Positions 47,909 to 60,192 of a DNA stretch of 64,000 bases are shown here, one piece after another; the stretch's first letter is position 1, and each line of letters begins with the position of its first letter. Made by a program: the position numbers and the translations under genes. This stretch comes from Silene conica (lineage: Eukaryota > Streptophyta > Magnoliopsida > Caryophyllales > Caryophyllaceae). The notes below the pieces were generated by a model, which made no database searches, had not been told where the DNA came from, and saw only the letters and a list, made by a program, of their open reading frames with translations. The DNA is taken from positions 76,249,460 to 76,313,459 of the forward strand of contig CM055317.2 of the NCBI GenBank assembly GCA_029255685.2, given 5' to 3'.

Positions 47909-48829
47909 CATCAATACAATATCATCCAAATATAGAAACTAATCTATAGTTCTACTTTCTTATACTTCTAATCAACACTTAATTGATCCCGGGAACTAAG
48001 TTGAGGGAGAGCCGGTTTCCCTTTCGGTTGCCCGACCGGGGGGTCTCTATCCTCTCTCAATTCCCGAACCCAATAGAGTGTCGCCCGAACCTCGGGGACC
48101 TCAAACACACATTCAAGTATAAGGGAAAGGCCAATTCGATTAAGTTAAACTTAACCAACTACTATACATTAAAATATCTTAGTCCGATGATAAGTATTAA
48201 CGGACGCTTAAGAACTAACAAATTTTAGACAAGTAACTAATCACTTACTAAATCTTACTTAGCTAAAATATATTTTACTAAGTACTTGCTTACGTTCTAA
48301 TTAACCGGTTCAACCGATAAAGGAAATAAACACGATTTAATTAAATTAAACTTCATATTATATCACCTAGATTTTATACGGGAAAAATCGACTAACTAAA
48401 TTAAATTATTTCGACATGCTTCTAAGAAAACCATAACCCATTACTAATTCGTAACGATTTCTAACGTATTATATTCAAACGTAAACAAGCTAGCAAGAAC
48501 GTACGTAAACTAATTAATTCAAGCAGGCTAGCAAGCACGTACGTAAAATAATAATAAAATAATAAAATAATAAAATAATAATACTAATAAAACAAATGTT
48601 ACAGGCACGTAATAATAATAATAATTAACTATTAGTAGTATTAGGAATAACAACCTTGACAAACAAGAGCAGTAGATAACAGTAGTAGAACAGCAATAAA
48701 ACGCAGCAACAATGACCATGATGCAGCAATAGGCAGAGTAAGCAAAAACAGCGCCAGTCCAGCAACAACCGTTAGGTAGCACAGCAGCACCGCGGTGCAG
48801 ACCAGCAGACACACAGCGGGAAGACGCAT

Positions 48830-49310
48830 ATCAGACCCGTAAACAGACTAAAACATACCAGAAAACTGACATGGACAGACGCACAAAACATACGCGTATC
48901 AGACCCTTAAACAGACCAGAAATAGAAGCTTATCAGACCTGAAAACAGACCGTATCAGACCAGAAAAGAGACCGTATATCAGACCCGTATCAGACCTGAA
49001 ATAGACGCAAGAACTGACCCGAAACAGACCTGAAAACGGACCCAAAATAAACCAGAAACAGACCAGAAAATAGCCCATATCAGACCTGAACAGACCCGTA
49101 AAAACAGACTAGAACGGACTCAGAACGGACCTGAAAACAGACCAGAACATAGACCATACCAGACCCGAAAATAGACTCGAACTAGACCAGAAAACAGACT
49201 GTATATCAGACCCGTATCAGACCTGTACAGACCTGAACAGACCCGTAAAAACCAGACCAGTACAGACCTGAACAGACCCGTAAAAACCAGACCAGTACAC
49301 ATACTAAAAC
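48830..49310. repeat. CAGACC-rich minisatellite tract in the LTR
   Basis: Dozens of variants of CAGACC, GAAAACAGACC and CCCGTATCAGACC follow each other with no fixed period. 49227-49290 contains an almost exact tandem pair of about 36 bp (CAGACCTGAACAGACCCGTA and following). Non-coding low-complexity DNA. Confidence 0.8.
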
Positions 49311-50245
49311 AGACGCAGAACACAGTGTCGGGGGGGTACAGTAGAGTAAAATGGGGTAGGAACGTAGTGCAATAAGATAGGGCAGTAGTAGTTCATAGTA
49401 GTAAGTAGCATAGGTAGTGGGATATAGTAGTGAGTACAAAAAGTAGTAGCATTTAGCAGAAAGCACAGGAAGCATTTACATTACTTCATATTTCAGAAAC
49501 TAACCACCCAAATTCATAAGACTTAACATACATTCAACATATAAACAATAAATCATCATGTCGCTAAATCCTAACATCATCCAAGTTCATGACACATATG
49601 AAACACAACCTAAAATCACATATTGTGCTAATATAAACAATAAGGCCGAGTTACTCATTATCGTCACCTCTAAAGCGATTATGCTCCTAGCTCCTCTTCA
49701 ATCACGAGACTAACCACCTCGGGATCTCCTAAACCCACTCCTACATCAAGAAAAACGATTATTAGAAGCTAGAAACGGAATTCACCAAAAACAGTCCCTT
49801 TTTCGAGTTGAACGAAACTGAAATCGAAAGAGACGGATGACTTGGAAATTTCGCGAGGATTTCAGAAATGTATAACATACCTTGATTTGGAATTCGGATG
49901 ATCTCTGAAAATCGATTTAAAGATTGAAAAGTTGAAGGAGAAATGAGAAGGAAGTATCAGTGTTCTTATTTTTTTGGAAAAGCAATTGTGTCGACATAAT
50001 GGTTTGGGTTTAGGGTTTAAGTAGTCCTTTCCGTTAAATGAAACGGGTTATTTGATGTGAACGGGTTTGATGAGTCGGATTTGAATACTTGCCAAGTTAT
50101 TACATCTTAAGGACTTAAGGTTCTTAAGACGGATCTTATCGGAAGACTTAAAAATAACTTAACAATGTATATTAAAATATTATTTTATTCCGCAAAATAA
50201 ATTAAAACCTTTAAAATATAATTTACGAAAATGCGGGATGTTACA

Positions 50246-50429
50246 GATCCTGTCATGTTGTATTGCTGGGTTAGTCCACGATATATGGGAAGCAAGAAAC
50301 AGATGTATTTTTGGCGGACACTTCACACCTCCTGATCAAGTAGCGGCTAGTGTGAAATTCTCCATCAAAACTAGACTTAGTTCAAGTAGCGATCCTCATA
50401 TTCGTAGAGGGATGGATGTAATGCTCTAA
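50246..50429 (+). pseudogene. C-terminal end of the split LINE ORF
   Basis: Continues the frame interrupted at 44525: after ATC CTG the protein reads SCCIAGLVHDIWEARNR and ends with TAA at 50427-50429. The WEARNR motif is common at the end of plant L1 RT proteins. A 3' UTR ending in an A-run (about 50550) follows. Confidence 0.82.
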
Positions 50430-50557
50430 ATCTAGAGCTTTTTGTCGTTTGGTCCTTTTCCTAGATATCTTTTGGGTTTTGTTTTTGTAAGATAACATCT
50501 CATTTTTTTTACCCTACATGGATGAATAAAAGTGAGACTAACCTTCTTGCAAAAAAA

Positions 50558-50939
50558 TAGAAATAAAAAATAATAATATAGCTTTTTGAGCACTGCATGT
50601 CAAGATAAACTATTTACAAAATATTTATCTAAAAAAATGAAAAACATTTATTATTAATTTTCGCAAGTCATCTTATCCAAATATTGTAAGATAAAGTTAA
50701 TAGAAGAAGTTAATAGTTTCTAATAGACTTTTGACCTTTTTTTTCCAATAATAAGTTTTAAAATTTATCCGTTATTTTTTTGGCATTAAAGTTCTTTTGG
50801 AATATCAAAAGTACTCAATTTACTCGATGATTATAAGTGGAAAAATATATTATATAAATAGTATACATATACAAAAATATACTTAAAATGCTAACTTAAG
50901 TAGTTTTTTTATCTCCACATGTCAAGATAAGCTATTTAT
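50558..50939. other. left flank of the solo LTR, duplicated on the right flank
   Basis: 50704-50890 is a diverged copy of 61977-62160, with GAAGTTAATAGTTTCTAATA identical in both. No gene. Confidence 0.5.
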
Positions 50940-52395
50940 TGTAATACCCGTAATTTTTAGGAATAATTGGACGAGTATAATTAATTATACGTGCTCGTTT
51001 ATTTTAAGTTATGGGTTGAGAACGGGATATAAATGTCGAAATGTCTCGAGATGAGTGATGGACCGAGTAAGAGAAGCATTGGGCTCGCACGTTTGACCTT
51101 ACTACATGCATACCTCGTATAAGCCCAGACTATCGACTTAAGCTAACCCTAACCCTAAGCCTTCTTATGTCGATATCAGCACCCATACCTCGTATAGTCT
51201 AAAAAACCCTATTCAGTAGTTGTCTTCTGCGGGGATTGAGAAGAGCAAAAGAGAAAAAAAAAAAACAAAAGAAGGAGCAGCACCATCATCATCTCCATCA
51301 TTCTTCTACACTGTAAGTTTAGAGCGTTATTTATACCACATAACAGACCTTCGACATCGTGTATTCTGGCCTAGAGTATTCGTGGTAGGACCCTTAACAC
51401 CTTTACCACCGTCAACCAGCCCTAGGACCACCGTGGGTATCACAATAAGCACCACTAGTGTCGACAGTAACAATGTATGTGTTCGTTTATTCTGTTTCGT
51501 TTTGTTATTGCTTATTAGAATGTGTTTTGGTTTAATTCTTAGTACGAGTTCATGGGTAATGGTTGTGGGATGTTAATAGGTTATGTTGGTGGTTGTAGGG
51601 AGGTGCGTGGTGGCCGGGAAACCTTCTTTTGACAGCCTGTTTAGATGCGTTAAAAGCAAGGTAGAAACATGGGGTATAGGGTATGTAGGACAGACTTGTG
51701 GCAGCTGTTTCAGGGTGTTTTAGGTGGTGTCGAGGCCTGGTGGTTTCCACCAGGGAGTCGTGGGAGGTGATAGGTGTCTGGAGTAGTGTCAGGTGGTGGT
51801 TAGAGTAGTGGTATTGGTGGTGATAGTCGGGTTTGTAGGGAAAGAGAACCACGACAGGGGTTGTGGTTGGTGTCAGTGGGTGCGCCAATGGTGCAGTGGT
51901 GGCAGCCACCGTGGAGTCGTGGTGGTCCAGGCAGTCAGAGGGTGGTTGGTGGGGCTGTTTTGGTGGCGGCAGGAGTGTGTCGAAGGGGGGAGGGGGAAGG
52001 GGGTTGTTTGTGTTTGTGTTTGTGTTATTATTATTATTATTATTATTATTATATTAGTATTACCATTACCATTATTCTTATTGTTATTCTCATTATTATT
52101 ATTAGTATTATTAATATTATTATTAAAAGTTATTAGTAGTTTTATAATAATTATGTAATGGTTATTGATATTATTTGATTAGTTTATGTCTTGATGTTGT
52201 TAGTAGTTTAATTTGTTTAGTTCATGTTTATTTAGTTGTGATCAATTAGTTTAATTAGTTGAACTAGTTTAGTTAATTTGTTTAAATGGTTTGTGATGGT
52301 AATTTAAATTAAACAACTAATTTAGTTAATCGACTAGTTATGCTTAATAGAGTCCCGTTATGTTTAATATATTATTTGGTTAATTAAATTAATTA

Positions 52396-52602
52396 CTCCC
52401 TCCGTCCCGGTCATTTGTTATCTATTTCCATTTTGGGGTGTATCATTGAATTGTTATCTATTTCCATTTTTGGCAACTTTTTGTGGATGACATTTGATTA
52501 CATGTGGGGCCATATAATTTGTGTGGTCCAAATTCATTTACACTTCTTTTCTTAATCTTTGTGTCAAAAGCAATAGATAACAATTGATCGGGACGGAGGG
52601 AG
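52396..52602. mobile_element. Stowaway (Tc1/mariner) MITE, 207 bp
   Basis: Ends CTCCCTCCGTCCCGGTCA and GATCGGGACGGAGGGAG with TA on both sides (52394-52395, 52603-52604). Non-coding. Confidence 0.93.
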
Positions 52603-52918
52603 TAGTTAATATTGTATACCTCTTTTACGTAGTTATATTAGTTAGTAATTATTCATATTATATTTGTTAGGTGACGGTTTTGAAGTGACATAATTTTGTG
52701 TACTTACTGGCTTGTTATTAGATTATATGGCTATCCAGGTAGTATTTACCTACTCTATCTCGATTTCATATGATTATCTTGGCTGGAATAGCTTATGGCA
52801 TATGCATTTGATACTGATTGGAGATATGAAGTGGATACTGTTTCGATTTAGGCCCAGTGTGGTTCTGCAGGACCAGGCCTGGTGTCCTTTAGCTGTTATG
52901 CTGGTGTTCGACGACGAT

Positions 52919-54084
52919 TGTTAGGTTCTTATACCTATTTAGTCATACTAATGTTAATTATCTTATAATTAGTAGATCTTAAGCATGCTTAACAAAATGT
53001 ATGTCGAGATATATGAAGAAAGACAAGCTCCCTTACATTGATAATCTCGGCTATTTTAGGGCACAAGTGAAGTCACCTCCTTCACTTGTTCTTGAGCTTA
53101 TCCCACGGATGATCCTCCTTGAACCTTCAAAGAGATGATGGCCTCCAAAAGATGAACACCAAGACACACTTGCTCTCAATTATTTGTATGTTATTGTGCT
53201 AGAATCAACACACAAAAATTACTAGATAATGCAAGGAGGTACACGGTTTTAGGGTTAGAAAATAAGAGCTTATTTTCTCTCTTTTGTTCTCTCTCTAAGA
53301 CAAAAACCCTAACTTGAATTGTGAATGAGTTGTATGAACAAAATGAGGGAACAAAACCTCTTTTGTTCTCTCCTTGGGTTCGGCCGAAATGGCATGGGTA
53401 GAGTGCCCAATCAATTGGCTCTCTATCCTCTCAAATGTCCCAAGCATGCTCTCATAAAATAAATGCCTTGTCCTACTAATGTTCCTATTACATCTAATGT
53501 AATATTGTAAATGTGTGTGTGTGTGTGTGTGTGACTTATCACACGGTCCACACAACCAAAACGGATCCAATCCGTAACATTAGTTAGGATAACATTATTT
53601 GCGTAGTTTAACATTTTAAACTCTTTATCGTAAATTAGTAATTAAATAATTACATATAATTATTTAAACACATTTCATGACTACAACAATTGTAGTTTAA
53701 TCAACTCATTCATTTGTTATTATGTTTCATAAACATATAAATAATAGTGATGACATTTCGATCACTAAAACAATTTATAATCTTATTATAAATTATCTCC
53801 TTATTTTATTCATAATCTAGAAATGAATCAACTCGTATCGATATACAGTTGTTACATTTAATATTGAGGTAGTTGACCTAAAGGTGTGACCTAAAGGGAT
53901 CAACTGGTCACCACCGTCAATACGATAGTAATGTCAAACTCTAGCAAGTCAATCATTACCGATTAATGTTGACCAGTTGACTTATGATAAGAATCATCCC
54001 ATGAATATTCTTTTATAGAGATTTGTCAGTTTAATTAATGTAATTGACGTGATCACATTATTGTCGAGGACACTTACTCCAACA
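52919..54084 (-). repeat. 3' LTR of the 8.4 kb copia element
   Basis: 1166 bp, plus-strand ends TGTTAGGTTC and CTCCAACA. Differs from the 5' LTR by about five substitutions and 4 bp in the (GT)n run near 53513-53533. Confidence 0.95.
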
Positions 54085-54880
54085 ATCTCCCACTTGTCCT
54101 CACAAGTGTGGATCACCGATTCTCTTGTTCTATTACATCATCTCCCACTCAATGCAAGGTGTCTTGCAGGTTGTACTTGCACGTGATCAAATCAATAGTG
54201 GTTTTTCTCGATATGGAGTGTAACTGATAGACCGGAATTATCTACCATAGATAGTCTCCGAGCGTGGCCACGCATTTCCAGTTCACTACTCCTCGAGTGG
54301 CCTTGAGATTTAAGATAACCCTAACAAGGGGCAGAACAATTCCTTTCCAACTGTCCTCATTGGTCAACATCATCCATTGTGACCCAAAATATATCCATTT
54401 GACCCCTTTTTACGGAAAATCGTAGAATATAAATTAAAGTCATTCTGAATAATGTCACCTCTAGAGCAACCAGTCTCTAGTTAAAGAATCGACTCATAAG
54501 AATATATATAGCAGCTCTTGCCACGACCAGGCTCCATTGAATTCTAAAGAACTCTATAAGCGGTCACTGCCCGACACAAGTGTACTTTACAGTTTGTCTA
54601 TATGATCGACTAGTCATCCCTTATGACTCTATGGTGTCAGAACTCACCATCAATCGCATCATAATCTAGTCACTTCGAGACGTCACCTCATATAAGTGAC
54701 TAGGGGCAATACTAAGTTAATCCAGTTCACTTTTACAGGGTTCAACAATTGTCTTACAATCCTGTTTGGATTTAACAAAGTATATAAAATAAACAAGTTG
54801 TGTAAAACTTTAAATGATGAACGAGATTTATCTTATATGAACGTAAAAACAAAATTTTTCATTTCATATCGTATAATCGG

Positions 54881-56188
54881 TTACACATTGGGTAAACTCT
54901 TAAGACCCATAGAACGAGCATGAGAATCATGCTTAGCTTGCGACAAGGGTTTGGTTAAAGGATCAGCCACATTATCGTCTGTCCCAACCTTACATATCGC
55001 TATTTCCTTCCTATCAATGAAATCCCGAATTACATGATATTTTCTTGGTACATGCCTAGATTTATTACTAGACTTCGACTCCTTAGCCTGAAAGACAGCA
55101 CCACTGTTATCACAGTACAGGGTGATAGGATCTTCAGCATTTGGAACTACCCTTAGTCCCTCGATAAATTGCCTTATCCATACTGCCTCCTTAGCAGCTT
55201 CAGATGCTGCAATGTACTCTGCTTCCGTTGTAGAATCCGCAACGACTGGTTCTTTGAAGCTCTTCCAACTAATGGCACCACCATTCAAGATAAAGACAAA
55301 TCCAGCCTGGGATTTAAAATCGTCTTTATCTGTTTGGAAGCTTGCATCTGTGTAACCCTTTACACACAAATCTTCTTCCCCTCCAAACACTAAGCATGAA
55401 TCCTTAGTTCTTCTCAAGTACTTAAGGATGTTCTTGACTTCAATCCAGTGACTTTCACCTGGATTTGCTTGATATCTACTAGTCATGCTCAAAGCATACG
55501 AGACATCAGGACGAGTGCATATCATGGCGTACATGATAGATCCCACGGCGGAAGCATAAGGGATCATTTTCATGCGTTCAACTTCCTTGGGCTCTGTGGG
55601 TGATTGAGACTTTCTCAATATAATGCCACTTCCCATGGGGATAAACCCTCTCTTGGAATTTCCCATGCTGAATCGTCGAAGAATCTTATCGATATAAGGT
55701 TCTTGACTTAGTGCCAATATCCTCTTGGATCTATCTCTATAGATCCGGATACCTAATATGCATTGTGCATTTCCTAGATCTTTCATCTGAAAATGGTTAC
55801 CTAACCATCCTTTCACTGATGAAAGCATTGGAACATCATTTCCAATGAGTAGTATGTCATCCACATACAAGATTAGGAATACAACATTGCTCCCACTGAA
55901 TTTCATATATAGACAAGGTTCCTCGACACTTCGAGTGAAACCATTTTCTTTTATGACTTCATTGAAGCGATGATTCCAACTCCTCGATGCTTGCTTAAGA
56001 CCATAGATGGATCTCTTAAGCTTGCATACCTTGTTAGGATTTTTAGGATCTTCAAAACCCTCAGGTTGTATCATATACACATCCTCCTTTAAATGCCCAT
56101 TTAAGAAGGCGGTTTTGACGTCCATTTGCCACACTTCATAGTCATGAAATGCGGCAATCGCTAACATTATCCTAATGGATCTTAGCAT
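54881..56188 (-). pseudogene. copia reverse transcriptase and RNase H segment
   Basis: Starts at the Met of MLRSIRIMLAIAAF within RT. RT motifs [12 protein letters not shown] and the catalytic LILYVDDILLIGND (near 55870) are intact. The connection and RNase H follow (KGYTDASF, DSTTEAEYIAASEAAKEAVW, ADPLTKPL). It ends with a stop at 54881. The frame upstream is lost by a one-base expansion of a T-run near 56238, so this piece is no longer joined to integrase. Confidence 0.9.
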
Positions 56189-56210
56189 GGCTACCGGAGC
56201 AAAGGTTTCA

Positions 56211-57242
56211 TCATAATGAAGACCTTGGACTTGGGAAAAACCCCTTAGCTACTAGCCTAGCTTTATAAACATCATCATGTCCTTCTATGGCATTCTTCAC
56301 TTTGAAGATCCACTTGCATTGGAGAGGTCTCATCTCCTTAGTCAAGTCTACCAAGTCCCATACTTGGTTTTGATGCATAGAATCCATCTCGGATGCCATG
56401 GCCTCTTGCCATTTGGCGGAGTCGGGACTAGAGATTGCAGCTTTGTAAGTGGTAGGCTCATCACTTTCCAAAAGTAATATGTCTAGGCTACCATCTTCCT
56501 CAATTAGTCCAACATACCTATCAGGTTGATGTGGGACCCTACTCGACCTCCTGGGTGGAATAGGTACCGAAGCGGATGAAGAAGGAATATCTTCATTTGT
56601 CTCAGCTTCAGTTTGTGGCTCTTGAACTTCTCGAACTTCATTAAGTTCAAAATTTCTCCCACTCTGTCTCTTAGAAATAAACTCCTTTTCTAAGAAGACA
56701 GCCTCAGAAGACACAAACACTTTGTTTTCATGAGGTTTGTAGAAGTGGTAGCCACGTGAGGTGGTTGGATAACCAACAAATATGCATTTTTCGGATCTTG
56801 GTGCGAGTTTGTCATCGTTTTTAGATTTGACATAAGCATCGCACCCCCATATCTTCATATAGGATAAGTTAGGAACCTTTCCTTTCCACATCTCATATGG
56901 AGTCTTATCGGTCGCTTTCATTGGACTGTTGTTCAACGATTTGATGGCGGTGAGGATCGCAAATCCCCAAAATGAATTAGGTAAATCAGTTTGGCTCATC
57001 ATTGATCGGACCATATCCAATAAGGTTCGATTCCTCCTTTCAGCCACACCATTAAGTTGTGGTGTTCCTGGAGGTGAAAGTTGTGACACAATGCCACACT
57101 CCTTTAGATGTGAATCAAATTCATTACTAAGATATTCTCCACCACGATCGGATCGTAATGTTTTAATCTTCCTGTTGAGTTGGTTCTCTACTTCATTCTG
57201 AAATTCTTTAAATTTCGTAAAAGCTTCACTCTTATGCTTCAT
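56211..57242 (-). pseudogene. copia integrase and start of RT
   Basis: Begins within integrase (MKHKSEAFTKFKEF), has RSDRGGEYLSNEF and PQLNGVAERRNRTLLDMVRSM, the C-terminal integrase region, then RT start (MHQNQVWDLVDL, CKWIFKVK, YKARLVAKGF) and ends at a premature stop at 56211 caused by the frame change near 56238. The upstream break near 57268-57272 is a one-base loss. Confidence 0.9.
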
Positions 57243-57265
57243 TAAGTAGATATACCCATACCTAC

Positions 57266-58165
57266 TTAAATCATCGTGAAGGTGATGAAATAGTCATAAT
57301 TGCCTCTAGCGGTGATTGATAGTGGTCCGCATACATCCGTATGTATTAGTCCCAATAACTCACTGGCTCGTGTCCCTTTACCACTAAAGGGGTTACGAAT
57401 CATCTTTCCTAGAAGGCAAGCTTCGCATGTGCCATAAGATTCATATTCGAATGGTTTAATTATGTTGGTCTTAACCAATCTTTTAATGCGATTCTCATTT
57501 ATGTAACCAAGTCGACAATGCCAAACATATGATTTATTTGGATCACTTGTTTTAATCCTTTTGTTATTAACGTTGTAGACATTATTAGACGAGTCGGAAG
57601 TTTCCAAAACATAGATTCCATTAATTGAATTGGCACGGCCAACTACCATGTCATTCTTAGAAATTACACAACAATTGTCTTTAATGGAAAAATTATATCC
57701 CTCAATGTCTAACATTGCAACAGAAATAATGTTTTTGGAAAGAGACGGTACAAAATAACAATTGTTAAGTTTTAGCTCGTATCCACTCGTCAAGGCAAGA
57801 GTGCAAGTTCCTTTAGAAGTGGCCGCTACCCGAGCTCCATTTCCAAGTCGGAGATCCATATCACCCTTGTCCACCTTGTCCACTTCTCTTAAACCCTGCA
57901 AACGATTACAAAGGTGAGAACCACATCCGGTATCCAATACCCATGATGTGTTGGATGTAAAATTAATGTCAATAACAAAAATTTCAGATTTGGAATTACC
58001 TAACGGAATCACAAGACCTTCTTGGATATGACGTAAGTACTTGGGGCAATTCCTCCTCCAATGGCCCATGACACTACAATAGTGGCATCGCCCTTTAACT
58101 AACTTTCTCTTCTTCTTCTTATTCTTTGCAAGACTTTTCTTGCTAGAACTCCCACTAGCTTCATT
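57266..58165 (-). pseudogene. copia nucleocapsid knuckle, protease and pre-integrase
   Basis: After an in-frame TAA the frame reads a Lys-rich stretch, knuckle CHYCSVMGHWRRNC (about 58095-58045), protease WVLDTGCGSHLCN with the active Asp-Thr-Gly, then the GAG-pre-integrase region (YVWHCRLGYINENRI, CEACLLGKM) and the integrase start (HTDVCGPLS). It ends at a frame break (stop 57266-57268) just before the expected SRYGYIY of integrase. Confidence 0.9.
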
Positions 58166-58396
58166 TTAAGCTCTTTCCTTCAAGTATAAGGCGTCTAATT
58201 CTTCATTTAGCTCATCTATATAAGCCGTGTCAAGAAATGGACCTTTGGGAGGTGGGAGAGAAGAAATGAAGTTAATACTGCCATCCGGACCCGTTCCGAA
58301 ATGAACTTCTCTAGTAGTATCAATGTTGTTTTGGTTGCAAATATCGTCGAAAACATTATGACAAGAATCAATAGTGATAGGGTTGAATGAATCCAT
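58166..58396 (-). pseudogene. gag N-terminal remnant, 76 aa
   Basis: Starts MDSFNPITIDSCHN and ends in an in-frame TAA just before the knuckle segment. Copia gags usually have some 200-300 residues before the knuckle, so the capsid domain is missing here. I do not recognise a domain in the 76 residues. It may be a leader-encoded start fused by deletion. Confidence 0.55.
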
Positions 58397-58479
58397 TGCG
58401 ATAAAACAACTACAAAAACGGAAACGAAGGAAAAATAACGTTCATCATTTGAATGCTTGTTAAACATTTTAAACAAGTT

Positions 58480-60178
58480 TAGAATTTACTTAACGATCTC
58501 TTACACAATTAAGTAAACTATCCCGAGACCCAAACCCATACTTATGCGGGCACGGTGTAGCCGATTCAACCCGTATAGGTATAATTTGGTGGATTAACCC
58601 TTTAATCGGTTCTACTCTTAGAACTCTCGGTCGACAATTTTCTTAAAATTATCTTTAGCCCGAACTTATTGCAACTACGGTTACGAATACTTTCGTTGAT
58701 ATCGACCAAATTTCAAGGTGTAATCCTCATTACCCCACTTACCCAACGTGACAATTTTAGTACCCCGGTTTAGCCGAGCCTACATGTTTGTGAAGAAGGG
58801 ATTCATGGGTCCATACTCTTTGGTAAGGCTAAGTCTCAATATTTTAAACGTAAGAGATCTTATCAATTATTATCTATCTCCTTTTAAGTGAACTAACTTA
58901 GGTGAATTATCGATAATAAAATGATACGTTGAAGACCCGATACTCGATATGCATGACATGTTAATGGCGATTTGGCTATGCATGCAACATATTAAAACAA
59001 AATAAAGCAAACGATAAATTCCTAGTATGGCCTTATCCTAGAAAAGAAATAACAAGAGTACAAATTCGGAAACCAACTCCTTTGGTCCCTTGATCTTGAC
59101 GAGGCACGCAAATCGAGGCAAACACCGTCTTGATCGGAACTCCTTTCCGAATGGCACCTTCTTCAAGGTTCTCCGGAAATTACAAGAATTACAACTTTTC
59201 TAGTCTACTTTATACATTATAAAATAGAAATAAATTACAATTGGGTGATACGAGATCACAAAATTACAACCGAATCGGTAACCCCTTACATTACGGGAAA
59301 TACCGATTTAAAAACTAAGGTCATACTAGAATAATTACAAGATTCAAAATAATGCAATATAATATGACATTCATAAGAAAAACGCAGCAATATATATATG
59401 TTATGAATATGTTCATTTTAATGCCAAATCGCCCTAATAACTTATCATGTTGTAATTAACCCGGTTTTATGAGATTTTAGCATTTTAACTCCTTTAAAAC
59501 GCATAAATTTAAAACATAAACAACTTATGTTCTAAATAATATCCTAACACATTTTAGGATTCAAAATTAGTCATAAATAATTTTGATAATAATTAACACT
59601 TTAATTATATTAATATTGTTCACAATGCCTTAAAATGCATAACATTTACGAATTAAATCCAATCAAATATAAAATTTCGAAATTTTGGATTTTTATTTTC
59701 ACTAACATTCTGAAAATATTACTTTAATATTTATAATGTAAAAATTTTGGTCATTTTATTCGAAACTTAAATCGAAATATCATATATTAATGACCAAAAT
59801 TACCTCTTAATACGATTTTAACAATAAAATCGTAAAACATGTTATACAAAATCATATTGTACCAAATTTTACATACATTAAGTAAAATAAGCATGTGAGG
59901 TCGTGTGAAAATTACAAGGCTAGAAACATTTTCTTTCTAATTTAATCATTTAACTCGATTTTGTCATAAAAATGCATATTAAACGATTAAATCTATATAA
60001 TGAACAATATATTAAATCTCATAAATTATCAATATAACCTAAAAACATTTTAGGACCAGATTTAATTTACATGCCAAAATGTCGAGTGAAATACATATGA
60101 GTCTTGAAATATATAGTTTTGTTTTTAAGTCTCATAACTCGGAAAAACTAAAAACCGATTAAGCATGCAACAACACTA
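58480..60178 (-). other. long untranslated leader of the copia element
   Basis: About 1.7 kb between the primer site and the first ATG of the gag remnant. No open frame of note. It is much longer than the usual copia leader, so it may hold the packaging signal plus inserted or rearranged DNA. Confidence 0.5.
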
Positions 60179-60190
60179 GCTCTGATACCA
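60179..60190 (-). other. primer-binding site for initiator tRNA-Met
   Basis: The minus strand reads TGGTATCAGAGC, two bases after the LTR end at 60193. Confidence 0.92.
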
Positions 60191-60192
60191 AT

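Larger units (their letters stand above)
47098..48060. repeat. two-copy hairpin core (47098-47144 and 48001-48060)
   Basis: Both copies share CGGTTTCCCT, CGGTTGCCCG and CGGGGGGTCT. Copy 1 has outer arms GAAAGA/TCTTTC and inner CCGG-TTGC-CCGG. Copy 2 has outer arms TTGAG../..CTCAA with AGAG/CTCT, and inner TCGG-TTGC-CCGA. Outer stems differ entirely and the inner stem shows a C-G to T-A compensated pair. Confidence 0.75.
44526..50245 (-). mobile_element. non-coding LTR retroelement with long hairpin-rich LTR, 5.7 kb
   Basis: Flanked by GATCC on both sides (44521-44525, 50246-50250). On the minus strand: 5' LTR 50245-46614 (TGTAACATCCC to GGGGTTTTACA), two bases, then primer site TGGTATCAGAGC (46611-46600), then about 2.05 kb of internal DNA. 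The left terminus shows only the last 18 bases of the LTR (TGTAAAACCCCTCGCGAA on the plus strand), so almost all of the 3' LTR is missing. I see no gag or pol. TGTAACAYCCC ends fit many Ty3/gypsy elements; the family is inference. Confidence 0.82.
46614..50245 (-). repeat. 5' LTR, about 3.6 kb, with tandem and hairpin repeats
   Basis: Limits are the primer site on one side and the GATCC duplication on the other. It contains three hairpin-type repeat families (47098-47144 and 48001-48060; 47282-47450; 47457-47908) and a CAGACC-rich tract (48830-49310). 3.6 kb is long for an LTR. No coding sequence recognised. Confidence 0.75.
43145..50557 (+). mobile_element. 5'-truncated L1-type LINE, split by an LTR element
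   Basis: The 3' half of the second LINE ORF (RT C-terminal half, zf-RVT) is followed by a 3' UTR and an A-rich tail near 50550-50557. Everything upstream of the middle of RT is missing, as in usual 5' truncation by incomplete reverse transcription. The LTR element at 44526-50245 interrupts the reading frame; the frame continues exactly once that element and one GATCC copy are skipped. Confidence 0.85.

Noticed and set aside
48528-49475. Minus-strand frames rich in Tyr, Leu, Val, Phe
   Set aside because: They arise from the CAGACC and AAT repeat tracts of the LTR, not from a protein gene.
51220-52158. Several open frames on both strands (about 60-120 codons)
   Set aside because: They lie in the solo LTR, overlap each other in several frames, and end in low-complexity GTG/TTA repeats; no known motif.
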